Shown here piece by piece: positions 1 to 5,595 of a DNA stretch of 5,595 nucleotides. Source of the DNA: Pseudomonadota bacterium. Its GTDB lineage: Bacteria; Pseudomonadota; Alphaproteobacteria; Ferrovibrionales; Ferrovibrionaceae. The first letter of the stretch is position 1, and every line of letters begins with the position of its first letter. Location: positions 1 to 5,595 of the forward strand of contig JAJYTL010000225.1 of assembly GCA_021793055.1 (NCBI GenBank), read 5' to 3'. Below the pieces are notes generated by a model. That model was not told where the DNA came from and ran no database searches. It was given only the letters and a program-made list of their open reading frames with translations. Made by a program: the position numbers and the translations under genes.

Positions 1-59
1 GAATTTTTCGTAATGTTTTTTATGGCTTAGTGCCAGAGGTTCAGGTCTTTGGCGTGCCT
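1..59. other. AT-rich flank downstream of tsaD, no gene seen
   Basis: These bases lie just past the tsaD stop codon. The first 30 are only about 27% GC, far below the rest of the window. Read in the tsaD direction there is no ATG, GTG or TTG, so the start of a following gene (gpsA often follows tsaD in alphaproteobacteria) is not present here. A weak inverted repeat at 32-53 (GCCAGAGG / TCTTTGGC, two G-T pairs on the plus strand) has no following T tract and pairs worse on the minus strand, so I do not call it a terminator. Confidence 0.5.
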
Positions 60-1142
60 TCAGCGGGCGCGGGCGCGGGCCAGTCGCGCCTTGCCGCCTG
101 GCGCCAGCGCCGGATCGAGCGGCCAACGCGGCCTCGGCTTGATCTCAAGAGTATCCGTTAAGCCATTGCGTAATCGCTCGATTCCAGCCCAGGCTATCAT
201 TGCGCCATTGTCGGTGCAGAAAGCCGGCGGCGGCGCCGCCAGTTCAAGGCCGGCGGTCTCGGCGAGGGCCGCGAGTCGGGTTCGGATCGCCTGATTGGCG
301 GCGACGCCGCCGGCGATGACGAGATGGCGCGCGGCCGGGTGCTGGTCGCGGAAGCGGCGGATGGCGTGCTGGGTGCGATCGGCCAGGGCATCGACCACCG
401 CCGCCTGGAAGCTTGCCGCGAGATCGTCTTGGAGCGCCGCGCGGTCGTCTTCTTCGGCCGCGTCGGGCAGCGCGTTGAGATAGGCATGGCGGACGGCGGT
501 CTTGAGCCCGGAGAAGGAGAAATCGGCGCCGGGCCGCCCCAGCATCGGCCGCGGCAGGGCAAAGCGGGCCGCATCGCCTGCGCGCGCCGCGCGCTCGACC
601 GCCGGGCCGCCCGGATAGCCGATATCGAGGAGCTTCGCCACCTTGTCGAAGGCCTCGCCCACGGCATCGTCGATGGTGGTGCCGTAAAGCCGGTAGCGGC
701 CGACGCCTTCCACCGCCAAGAGCTGGCAATGGCCGCCCGAGACCAGGAGCAGGAGGTAGGGGAAGGCGATCTCGCGGCTAAGGCGGACGGATAGCGCATG
801 CCCTTCGAGGTGGTTGATCGCGATCAGCGGCTTTGCGGCGACGGCGGCGATCGCCTTCGCGGTGGTCAATCCGACGATCAGGCCGCCGACCAGGCCAGGC
901 CCCGAGGTGACGGCGATGCCGTCCAGCGCGTCGAACCCGATGGCGGCCGCCGCCATTGCGTCCTTGATCAAGCCGTCGAGATGGGCGATATGGGCACGCG
1001 CGGCGATTTCCGGCACCACGCCGAGATAGGGCCTGTGCTCCTCGATTTGCGAGAGCACCAGGTTGGCGTGAATCCCGCGGTCGTCGCTCACCACGGCAGC
1101 GGCGGTTTCATCGCAACTCGTCTCGATGCCGAGGACGATCAT
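60..1142 (-). CDS. tsaD: tRNA N6-adenosine threonylcarbamoyltransferase TsaD
   Basis: This 360-residue protein transfers the threonylcarbamoyl group from threonylcarbamoyl-AMP to A37 of tRNAs that read ANN codons (t6A). In bacteria it works in the cytoplasm with TsaB and TsaE, after TsaC/TsaC2 makes the intermediate. The sequence opens with the family signature GIETSCDET (residues 5-13). It has the metal ligands in NHLEGH (H111, H115), the nucleotide-binding VSGGH (134-138), GEAFDKVAKLLDIGYPGGP (162-180), FSGLKTAVRH (210-219) and AGGVAAN (277-283). The last metal ligand is D311 in CTDNGAM. Length is slightly above the roughly 340 residues usual for the family, the excess being a basic tail ending RLARARAR. 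The ATG at 1140-1142 is preceded by GAGGG six bases upstream and puts the signature at the usual distance from the start. The gene is divergent from hemC. No missing catalytic residue is seen. Confidence 0.97.
   Translation of the reverse strand: MIVLGIETSCDETAAAVVSDDRGIHANLVLSQIEEHRPYLGVVPEIAARAHIAHLDGLIKDAMAAAAIGFDALDGIAVTSGPGLVGGLIVGLTTAKAIAAVAAKPLIAINHLEGHALSVRLSREIAFPYLLLLVSGGHCQLLAVEGVGRYRLYGTTIDDAVGEAFDKVAKLLDIGYPGGPAVERAARAGDAARFALPRPMLGRPGADFSFSGLKTAVRHAYLNALPDAAEEDDRAALQDDLAASFQAAVVDALADRTQHAIRRFRDQHPAARHLVIAGGVAANQAIRTRLAALAETAGLELAAPPPAFCTDNGAMIAWAGIERLRNGLTDTLEIKPRPRWPLDPALAPGGKARLARARAR
65..80. repeat. GGGCGC hexamer tandem repeat in the tsaD 3' end
   Basis: Two full copies and four bases of a third copy of GGGCGC lie close to the end of tsaD. 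Read on the minus strand they encode the alternating Ala-Arg tail of TsaD. A hexamer repeat changes length in frame, so the tail could vary between strains without breaking the gene. Confidence 0.6.
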
Positions 1143-1205
1143 CCTTTTCCCTCAGAGGAGGCGGTTTGGGCTATAACAAGGGTCTTCTCCCGCTGCTTTA
1201 ATCTT
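1143..1205. promoter_or_regulatory. Divergent tsaD / hemC promoter region
   Basis: This 63-base gap separates the two divergent starts and must hold, or overlap, both promoters unless they lie inside the genes. The best plus-strand -10 candidate is TATAAC at 1172-1177, which would start transcription near 1184 and give hemC a leader of about 22 bases. No good -35 match lies 16-18 bases upstream of it. Read on the minus strand the same spot gives TATAGC (1175 down to 1170), a possible -10 for tsaD with a start near 1163. No clear operator palindrome was seen. The calls rest on sequence resemblance only. Confidence 0.4.
1149..1153 (-). promoter_or_regulatory. Ribosome binding site of tsaD
   Basis: On the minus strand this reads GAGGG, six bases before the tsaD ATG. 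It supports the start at 1142. A CCTC just upstream in the same leader could pair with GAGG of this site in a short 4-bp hairpin with a 4-base loop, which is too weak to claim as regulation. Confidence 0.6.
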
Positions 1206-2138
1206 ATGAGCGATTTACCGCAAGCATCCCTCCGTATCGGCTCCCGCGGCAGCCCCCTGGCCTTGGCCCAGGCGGAAGAGACCAAGCGGCGCCTTTTGGC
1301 GCTGCGGCCCGGGCTCGCCGTCGAAATCGTCGTCATCCGCACCACCGGGGATCGGGTCCGCGACCGGCCCTTGGCGGAAGTGGGCGGCAAGGGCCTCTTC
1401 ACCAAGGAGCTCGAAGAAGCCCTGCTCGGCGGCGGCATCGATCTCGCGGTTCATTCCTGCAAGGATATGCCCACCTGGCTGCCGGATGGGCTTTGCATCG
1501 GCGCCATCCTCCCCCGGGTCGATCCGCGCGACGCGCTGATCGCGCGCGAGGTGACGAGGCTTGCCGATCTCCCGGCCGGGGCCGTGGTCGGCACCGCCTC
1601 GCTGCGCCGCCAGGCCCAGATTCTCCATCTCCGGCCGGACGTCACCGTGCTCACGTTGCGCGGCAATGTCGGGACCCGGCTCGACAAGGTGGCCTCGGGC
1701 GCGGTCGCGGCGACGCTCCTGGCCCGCGCCGGGCTCGAGCGGCTCGGCCTGCTCGACAAGGCGAGCGCCGTGTTGTCGACGGACGAAATGCTGCCGGCGG
1801 CGGCGCAGGGCGCCATCGCCATCGAGTGCCGCGCCGGGGACGAACCCACCCGCAACCTGCTTGGCGCGTTGAACCATCCGGCGAGCGCCGATTGCGTGAG
1901 CGCCGAACGCGCCATGCTGGCGGTTCTCGAAGGCTCGTGCCGGACGCCGATCGCCGGCCTGGCAGAGATCGATGGCGGCGGCCGCATCGCGCTCCGCGCC
2001 CTGCTTCTCAGCCCGGACGGGAAGATCGCTCTCGCCACGCGGCGTGAAGGGACGCCGGAAGATGCCGTCCGCCTCGGCGAGGACGCCGGCGAGGAACTGA
2101 AACGCCGGGCGCCGTCTGGTCTGCTCGCGAGCGGCTGA
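1206..2138 (+). CDS. hemC: Hydroxymethylbilane synthase (porphobilinogen deaminase) HemC
   Basis: This cytoplasmic enzyme of 310 residues joins four porphobilinogen molecules head to tail into hydroxymethylbilane, the substrate of HemD. The N-terminal motif LRIGSRGSPLALAQA starts at residue 9. AVHSCKDMP (81-89) carries the catalytic Asp (D87, equivalent to E. coli D84) and K86. GTASLRRQAQ (129-138) and LRGNVGTRL (151-159) give the arginines that hold the growing chain. LEGSCRTPIAG (241-251) supplies C245, the Cys that binds the dipyrromethane cofactor. Length matches the family (about 310). The ATG at 1206 is chosen because the conserved motif begins eight residues later; the open frame continues upstream to 798, but that part is antisense to tsaD. 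No Shine-Dalgarno sequence is evident (AAGGG at 1179-1183 is too distant), so initiation may be weak or leader-dependent. Residue C85, next to the catalytic K-D pair, is often Met or Leu in relatives. First gene of the operon. Confidence 0.97.
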   Translation: MSDLPQASLRIGSRGSPLALAQAEETKRRLLALRPGLAVEIVVIRTTGDRVRDRPLAEVGGKGLFTKELEEALLGGGIDLAVHSCKDMPTWLPDGLCIGAILPRVDPRDALIAREVTRLADLPAGAVVGTASLRRQAQILHLRPDVTVLTLRGNVGTRLDKVASGAVAATLLARAGLERLGLLDKASAVLSTDEMLPAAAQGAIAIECRAGDEPTRNLLGALNHPASADCVSAERAMLAVLEGSCRTPIAGLAEIDGGGRIALRALLLSPDGKIALATRREGTPEDAVRLGEDAGEELKRRAPSGLLASG

Positions 2139-2139
2139 G

Positions 2140-2865
2140 GTGTCTCCCTCCCGGCTGCTGCTGACCCGGCCGCGGGCGCAATCGGAGGCGCTGGCCGCGC
2201 TTCTGCAGCCGATGGGCATCGAAAGCCTGATCGAGCCCTTGCTGGATATCCGCTTCCTTGCCGCTGATCTCGATTTCGCCGGCATCCAGGCCGTGCTGGT
2301 GACGAGTTCGAACGGCCTGCGGGCCTTGGCGGCGGCAAGTGCGCGCCGCGACCTCCCGCTCTATGCCGTCGGCCCGGGCACGGCGGCTGCTGCCGCCGCG
2401 GCCGGCTTCTCGGAGGTGGCGAGCGCCGAGGGCGACAGCGATGATCTCGCGGCGCTGGCGCGGGCCCGCCTCGATCCCGCCAAGGGCGCGCTGCTGCATG
2501 TTGCCGGCACGGCGGTGGCGGGCGAACTCGACCGCCGCCTGCGCGACGCGGGCTTTGTCTTTTTGCGCAAAACGCTTTATGAAGCGCGGCCGGCTCCGGC
2601 CTTGTCGCCGGCCTGCCGCGAGGCGTTGAAAGCCGGCGCGCTGGACGGGGTGGTGTTTTTCTCTCCCCGCACCGGCACCACCTTTGTTAGGCTCGCGGCG
2701 GCCGAAGGCTTGGCTGCGGCATGCGCGCGGCTCACGGCGTTCTGCCTCAGTGCCGCTGTGCGTGAGCGGGTGATAGGTTTGCCGTGGCGTGCCGTCGCCG
2801 TCGCCGCGGCGCCCCGCCAGGCCGCTCTCTTGGAACTGCTTCAACGCGAGGTGCGTCGCAGATGA
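2140..2865 (+). CDS. hemD: Uroporphyrinogen-III synthase HemD
   Basis: This enzyme cyclises hydroxymethylbilane with inversion of ring D to give uroporphyrinogen III, the branch point for heme, siroheme, cobalamin and bacteriochlorophyll. The family is poorly conserved, so the call rests on several weak motifs plus position: LLLTRPRAQSEALAALL at 6-22, VTSSNGLRAL at 54-63, LYAVGPGTAAAA at 74-85, LLHVAGTAVAGEL at 118-130, VVFFSPRTGTTF at 171-182 and LSAAVRERV at 203-211. These fit the two-lobed HemD fold (Pfam HEM4). At 241 residues it is close to E. coli HemD (about 246). The start is a GTG at 2140, one base after the hemC stop, with no strong Shine-Dalgarno sequence, so translation is probably coupled to hemC. 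The stop overlaps the next gene's start as ATGA. No frameshift or truncation is seen. Confidence 0.92.
   Translation: MSPSRLLLTRPRAQSEALAALLQPMGIESLIEPLLDIRFLAADLDFAGIQAVLVTSSNGLRALAAASARRDLPLYAVGPGTAAAAAAAGFSEVASAEGDSDDLAALARARLDPAKGALLHVAGTAVAGELDRRLRDAGFVFLRKTLYEARPAPALSPACREALKAGALDGVVFFSPRTGTTFVRLAAAEGLAAACARLTAFCLSAAVRERVIGLPWRAVAVAAAPRQAALLELLQREVRRR
2848..2853 (+). promoter_or_regulatory. Ribosome binding site of the Mic60-like gene
   Basis: GAGGTG lies inside the end of hemD, eight bases before the ATG at 2862. It is the clearest Shine-Dalgarno sequence among the plus-strand genes. It decides this start over the in-frame ATG at 2784, which lies deep inside hemD and would add 26 residues of out-of-frame hemD sequence. 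Confidence 0.65.
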
Positions 2866-4049
2866 ACGAAGGCAGCGAGAACTCCGAGGGAAAGCAAGAG
2901 TCTTCCGCCGATCACGCCGACATCGACGAGGCGCTGCTGGGCGGGCCGGACGTCACCGAGGGGTCCCGCCGGCATTGGTTCCGCTGGGCCTGGATCGGGC
3001 TTGGCGTCCTCCTGGTGCTTGGCGCCGGGGTCGCGATCTGGCCGAGCCTGCGGCCGGAGATCGAGCGGCTGGTGCCGTCCTTCGGCGGCGGCCCGAACGC
3101 GACGACTGCGAAAAGCGCAAACGCCGGTGATCAAACCGCGGCGCGGCTCGACGCTTTCGATCAGCGCCTCAGCGCGGTCGAGAGCACGGTGCAGGCGATG
3201 CCGGTCATGCCCGATCTGCAAAGCCGCCTCGCAGCCGATAACGCGGCCCTCGCGGCGCTGAAGAAGCAGGTGGCCGGCCTGCAGGCCGCGCTGGCGGCCA
3301 ACGCGGATCTGGCGGCCAAGCTCGCGGCAGTGGAGAAGAAGCTCGCCGGGTTGCAGAAGACCGGAGGCGGCGGGGCCGACGCGGCGGCTTTGGCGACATT
3401 CGATAAAAAGATTAAGTCAGTGTCGCAAACCGTTGATATGCAGAATGAAACTATATCAGATTTACAAAAGCAGGTGAGCCAGGTCGCAGCCCTGGCGCCG
3501 GCGGTTCGCGCGGCCCCGAGGCACATCGCGCTGGTGCTGGCCGTGGTCGAGCTTGAGCAGGCGAGCCGGCGCTCGGCGCCGTTCCCCGACGCGCTGCGAT
3601 CCGTGGTCGCGCTGGCCCCGCAAGGGCCTGGCACGACCGACGCTTTCGGCGCGCTAACTGATTATGCCGCAAGCGGCGTGCCGTCGGCGGCCAAGCTGCG
3701 GCGCGACTTCCCGAAGGTTGCCGACCGCGTCGTCGGCGCGGGGCGGGAAAAGCCCGGTACCTGGTGGCAGAAGGTGTTCGATCAGCTTTCTGGGCTGATC
3801 ACGGTGCGCCGCGTCGGCGAGGTCACGGGCTCGACCCCCGGCGATATCGTGGCGAGAGCGGAAGTTCGTTTGCAAGACAATGATTTGCGCGGAGCCGTGC
3901 AAGCTCTACAAGAGCTTAAGGACGGCGCGGCGGTGGCGGCGCAGCCGTGGCTCAAGGGGGCCAAGGCGCGGCTTGCCGTCGATCGCGCGGTGGCGGTGGT
4001 GCGGGCCGAGACATTCGGCGCCCTCGCCAAGGCGGCGAGCCAGCCATGA
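2862..4049 (+). CDS. Mitofilin/Mic60-like inner-membrane coiled-coil protein (COG4223 type)
   Basis: This 395-residue protein resembles the alphaproteobacterial homologues of mitochondrial Mic60 (mitofilin), which shape inner-membrane invaginations and contact outer-membrane proteins. Residues 1-40 are a polar, acidic, presumably cytoplasmic tail. Residues 41-60 form one hydrophobic membrane segment preceded by the basic RRHWFR, so the rest should be periplasmic. Residues about 94-210 are heptad-like, rich in Ala, Leu, Lys and Gln, consistent with a coiled coil, broken by a TGGGGAD loop near 167-173. Residues about 216-390 are the C-terminal mitofilin-like domain, with the pattern VRRVGEV..., a D-N-DL-GAVQALQ-L helix, PWLKGAKARL and a final helix ending ETFGALAK. 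The gene sits between hemD and hemY, its usual place in alphaproteobacteria, with 4-base ATGA overlaps on both sides. A 70-base AT-rich patch encodes residues about 180-203. Assignment is by architecture and context; the primary sequence of the family is weakly conserved. A role in heme synthesis itself is not shown. Confidence 0.85.
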   Translation: MNEGSENSEGKQESSADHADIDEALLGGPDVTEGSRRHWFRWAWIGLGVLLVLGAGVAIWPSLRPEIERLVPSFGGGPNATTAKSANAGDQTAARLDAFDQRLSAVESTVQAMPVMPDLQSRLAADNAALAALKKQVAGLQAALAANADLAAKLAAVEKKLAGLQKTGGGGADAAALATFDKKIKSVSQTVDMQNETISDLQKQVSQVAALAPAVRAAPRHIALVLAVVELEQASRRSAPFPDALRSVVALAPQGPGTTDAFGALTDYAASGVPSAAKLRRDFPKVADRVVGAGREKPGTWWQKVFDQLSGLITVRRVGEVTGSTPGDIVARAEVRLQDNDLRGAVQALQELKDGAAVAAQPWLKGAKARLAVDRAVAVVRAETFGALAKAASQP

Positions 4050-5434
4050 TCCGTTTCTTTTTCGCCACCCTGGTGGTTCTGCTGCTGGCGGCGGCGGCAG
4101 CCTGGCTCGCCCAGAGCCCGGGCGAGCTGACCATCGTCTGGCATGGTTGGCGGCTGGAAACCTCGGCGGCGCTGGCCGGCATTTTGGTCGTCGCCCTGGC
4201 GATGGTGACGGCGGCGCTCTATCGCTTCTGGCTGTGGCTGCGGCGGCGGCCGCGGGCCTTCGCCGAGGCGCGTCTCGAACGCCGGCGAAGGCTCGGCTAT
4301 CAGGCGTTGAGCCAGGGCCTGGTCGCGGTCGCCTCGGGCGATGCGGCGGCGGCGCGAAAGCTCGCCGATCGCGCCGGCAAGCTGTTGGAGGCGGCGAAGG
4401 AGCCGCCGCCCCTGACGCTTCTGCTGGCGGCCCAGGCGGCCCAGCTCGCCGGCGACGAGGCGGCGGCGGAGACGCAGTTTTCCGCCATGCTGGCGAGCCC
4501 GGAAACCGAGTTCCTCGGCCTGCGCGGGCTGTTGACCCAGGCGATGCGGCGGAACGACCGTTCCAAGGCCCTGGAGCTGGCGCGCCGCGCCCATGATCTC
4601 AGGCCCGAGGCGCCCTGGGTGCTGCGCGAGCTGTTTCGCCTGGAGGCGGCGGAGGGCCTGTGGCCGGCGGCCGCGTCGACGCTCGAGGAGGCGCAACGCC
4701 GCCACGCCCTGCCGGCCGGGGATATCCGCCGCCACCAGGGCATCGTCGCCTTCCAGAAGGCGCTCGGCGCTGAGGCGTCGGGCGATCTCGACACCGCCTT
4801 GAAGGAGGCGCGCCGCGCCCTGGCCGCGGCGCCGGACCTGGTTCCGGCGGCAGCGATGGCGGCAAAGATCCTGCTTGAGAACGGGCGCAAGTCGCGCGCC
4901 GGGCGAATCCTGCGCGAGGCCTGGGCGGCCGAACCCCATCCCGATCTCGCGGCGGCCTATGCCGCGCTCCATCCCGATGCCGAGCCGGCCGAGCGCCTGA
5001 AGCGCGTGAAGGAGCTGATCGAGGGCAATCCGGAGCACGAGGAAAGCCGGCTCGCGCTGGCGGCGGCGGAACACGGCGCCGGCAACGACGCGGCGGCGCG
5101 CGAGGCGCTGGCGCCGCTCTTGAACCAACCGCCGAGCCGCCGCCTCGTCAAGCTGATGGCCGAGATCGAGCAGAGCCAATATGGCGATGGCGCCGGCGCC
5201 CGCGACTGGCTCGCCAAGGCCGATGCCGCGGCCGACGCGGCCTGGATTTGCGCCGCCTGCACCCGGCCGAGCCCGGCCTGGCAGGCCCATTGCCCCCATT
5301 GCGGCGCCTTCGATACCTTGCGCTGGCGGGTGGCGACGGCGCAGGCCGGCCGCGCGTTCGCCGACGCGGCCGATATCGAGCTGCCGCGCGTCGCGGTGGC
5401 GCCGCCGGCGGCGCCTTTTGAAGCGGGCGGCTGA
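4046..5434 (+). CDS. hemY: HemY-type inner-membrane TPR protein with C-terminal zinc ribbon
   Basis: HemY of the proteobacterial type (COG3071) is a membrane protein encoded in heme operons; its exact biochemical role is unsettled. It is unrelated to Bacillus HemY, the protoporphyrinogen oxidase. The 462 residues contain a first membrane segment (about 4-22), a short loop with the family pattern PGELTIVWHGWRLETS (25-40), a second membrane segment (about 41-62), and then a basic stretch (RRRPRAFAEARLERRRR) that should face the cytoplasm. Residues about 85-390 are Ala/Leu-rich helical repeats of TPR type, for example GDLDTALKEARRALAAAPD (246-264). Near the end, W400-I-CAAC and CPHCG give a CX2C-X10-CX2C zinc ribbon (C402, C405, C416, C419) like that of the lipopolysaccharide regulator LapB, followed by an Ala/Pro-rich tail. 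The ATG at 4046 overlaps the preceding stop as ATGA and starts the first membrane segment directly. Only a weak Shine-Dalgarno sequence precedes it, suggesting coupling. E. coli HemY is shorter (about 400) and lacks the ribbon. Confidence 0.93.
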   Translation: MIRFFFATLVVLLLAAAAAWLAQSPGELTIVWHGWRLETSAALAGILVVALAMVTAALYRFWLWLRRRPRAFAEARLERRRRLGYQALSQGLVAVASGDAAAARKLADRAGKLLEAAKEPPPLTLLLAAQAAQLAGDEAAAETQFSAMLASPETEFLGLRGLLTQAMRRNDRSKALELARRAHDLRPEAPWVLRELFRLEAAEGLWPAAASTLEEAQRRHALPAGDIRRHQGIVAFQKALGAEASGDLDTALKEARRALAAAPDLVPAAAMAAKILLENGRKSRAGRILREAWAAEPHPDLAAAYAALHPDAEPAERLKRVKELIEGNPEHEESRLALAAAEHGAGNDAAAREALAPLLNQPPSRRLVKLMAEIEQSQYGDGAGARDWLAKADAAADAAWICAACTRPSPAWQAHCPHCGAFDTLRWRVATAQAGRAFADAADIELPRVAVAPPAAPFEAGG

Positions 5435-5483
5435 GCGGTTCTTGCTTGCTCCCGCACCGCCTCGGCATTAGGTTCTCGCGCGT
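5435..5483 (+). promoter_or_regulatory. hemY to tRNA-Thr spacer, possible tRNA promoter
   Basis: This 49-base gap lies between the hemY stop and the tRNA. The best promoter-like pair is TTGCTC (5446-5451) and TAGGTT (5469-5474), 17 bases apart, which would start transcription about three bases before the tRNA. The -10 match is only three of six. GCGGT at 5435-5439 and ACCGC at 5456-5460 can pair but have no T tract after them, so I see no terminator for hemY here and read-through into the tRNA is possible. Confidence 0.3.
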
Positions 5484-5559
<76 letters not shown>

Positions 5560-5567
5560 TAAAATCA

Positions 5568-5595
5568 ACGGCTTAGTTAAGTTTAGCTAAGCCGT
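5568..5595 (+). terminator. Stem-loop after tRNA-Thr, probable terminator cut by the window end
   Basis: The last 28 bases form a hairpin. ACGGCTTAGTTA (5568-5579) pairs with TAGCTAAGCCGT (5584-5595) over 12 pairs, one of them G-T (5577 with 5586), around the loop AGTT. It begins eight bases after the encoded CCA and is preceded by an A-rich stretch. A T tract would confirm an intrinsic terminator, but it would lie beyond the window. It is the likely 3' end for the tRNA and perhaps for hem operon read-through. It could instead be an arm of a repeat or attachment site. Confidence 0.6.

Noticed and set aside
32..53. Inverted repeat after tsaD as a terminator
   Set aside because: The stem has two mismatches when read in the tsaD direction and is not followed by a T tract.
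27..62. Read-through extension of TsaD past its TGA for ten codons to a TAA
   Set aside because: The extra residues resemble nothing in the family, and no selenocysteine or recoding structure is seen. The frame being open for ten codons is expected by chance.
324..794. Plus-strand 156-residue reading frame within tsaD
   Set aside because: It is antisense to conserved TsaD motifs, with no RBS or domain evidence.
798..1205. In-frame upstream extension of hemC by 136 residues
   Set aside because: It is antisense to tsaD, and HemC proteins begin just before the LRIGSRGSPLA motif, which fits the ATG at 1206.
1215..2285. Minus-strand 356-residue reading frame opposite hemC
   Set aside because: It is a shadow of hemC, running antisense through all the HemC catalytic motifs, with no domain of its own.
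2784..2861. Earlier ATG start for the Mic60-like gene
   Set aside because: It would overlap hemD by 82 bases and add an Arg-rich segment that is out-of-frame hemD. The ATG at 2862 has a good ribosome binding site and the ATGA overlap.
3782..5299. Minus-strand 505-residue reading frame opposite hemY
   Set aside because: It is long only because stop codons are rare in this GC-rich DNA. The product is low-complexity Arg/Gly/Leu-rich with no recognisable domain, and hemY on the other strand is convincing.

Overview
The window is GC-rich chromosomal DNA from a proteobacterium, most likely an alphaproteobacterium, possibly of the Rhodospirillales type. That placement rests on the gene order: tsaD divergent from hemC, then hemD, a mitofilin-like gene and hemY. 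It also rests on the alphaproteobacterial form of HemY, which ends in a four-cysteine zinc ribbon. The genus cannot be named from the sequence alone. This is a core housekeeping region. I see no transposase, phage gene, CRISPR array or toxin system.

Layout from left to right: an AT-rich 59-base flank with no recognisable gene; tsaD on the minus strand (60-1142), for threonylcarbamoyl modification of tRNA; a 63-base divergent promoter region; then a tightly packed plus-strand operon of hemC (1206-2138), hemD (2140-2865), a mitofilin/Mic60-like membrane coiled-coil gene (2862-4049) and hemY (4046-5434). After a 49-base gap comes tRNA-Thr(CGU) at 5484-5559, followed by a perfect-ended stem-loop that runs to the last base of the window and is probably a terminator.

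HemC and HemD carry out consecutive steps of tetrapyrrole synthesis: four porphobilinogens to hydroxymethylbilane, then to uroporphyrinogen III. The next two products are predicted inner-membrane proteins with large non-membrane domains: the bacterial relative of mitochondrial Mic60, and HemY with TPR-like helices. Junctions in the operon are one base apart (hemC/hemD) or 4-base ATGA overlaps (the other two), so translational coupling is likely.

The points most worth a second look are a sharp 70-base, 33% GC patch inside the Mic60-like gene (surroundings are roughly twice as GC-rich), the linkage of a membrane-architecture gene to heme synthesis, a symmetric TATA element that could serve both divergent transcripts, and the stem-loop directly behind the tRNA. 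I found no convincing new system. Most long additional reading frames are antisense shadows caused by high GC content.
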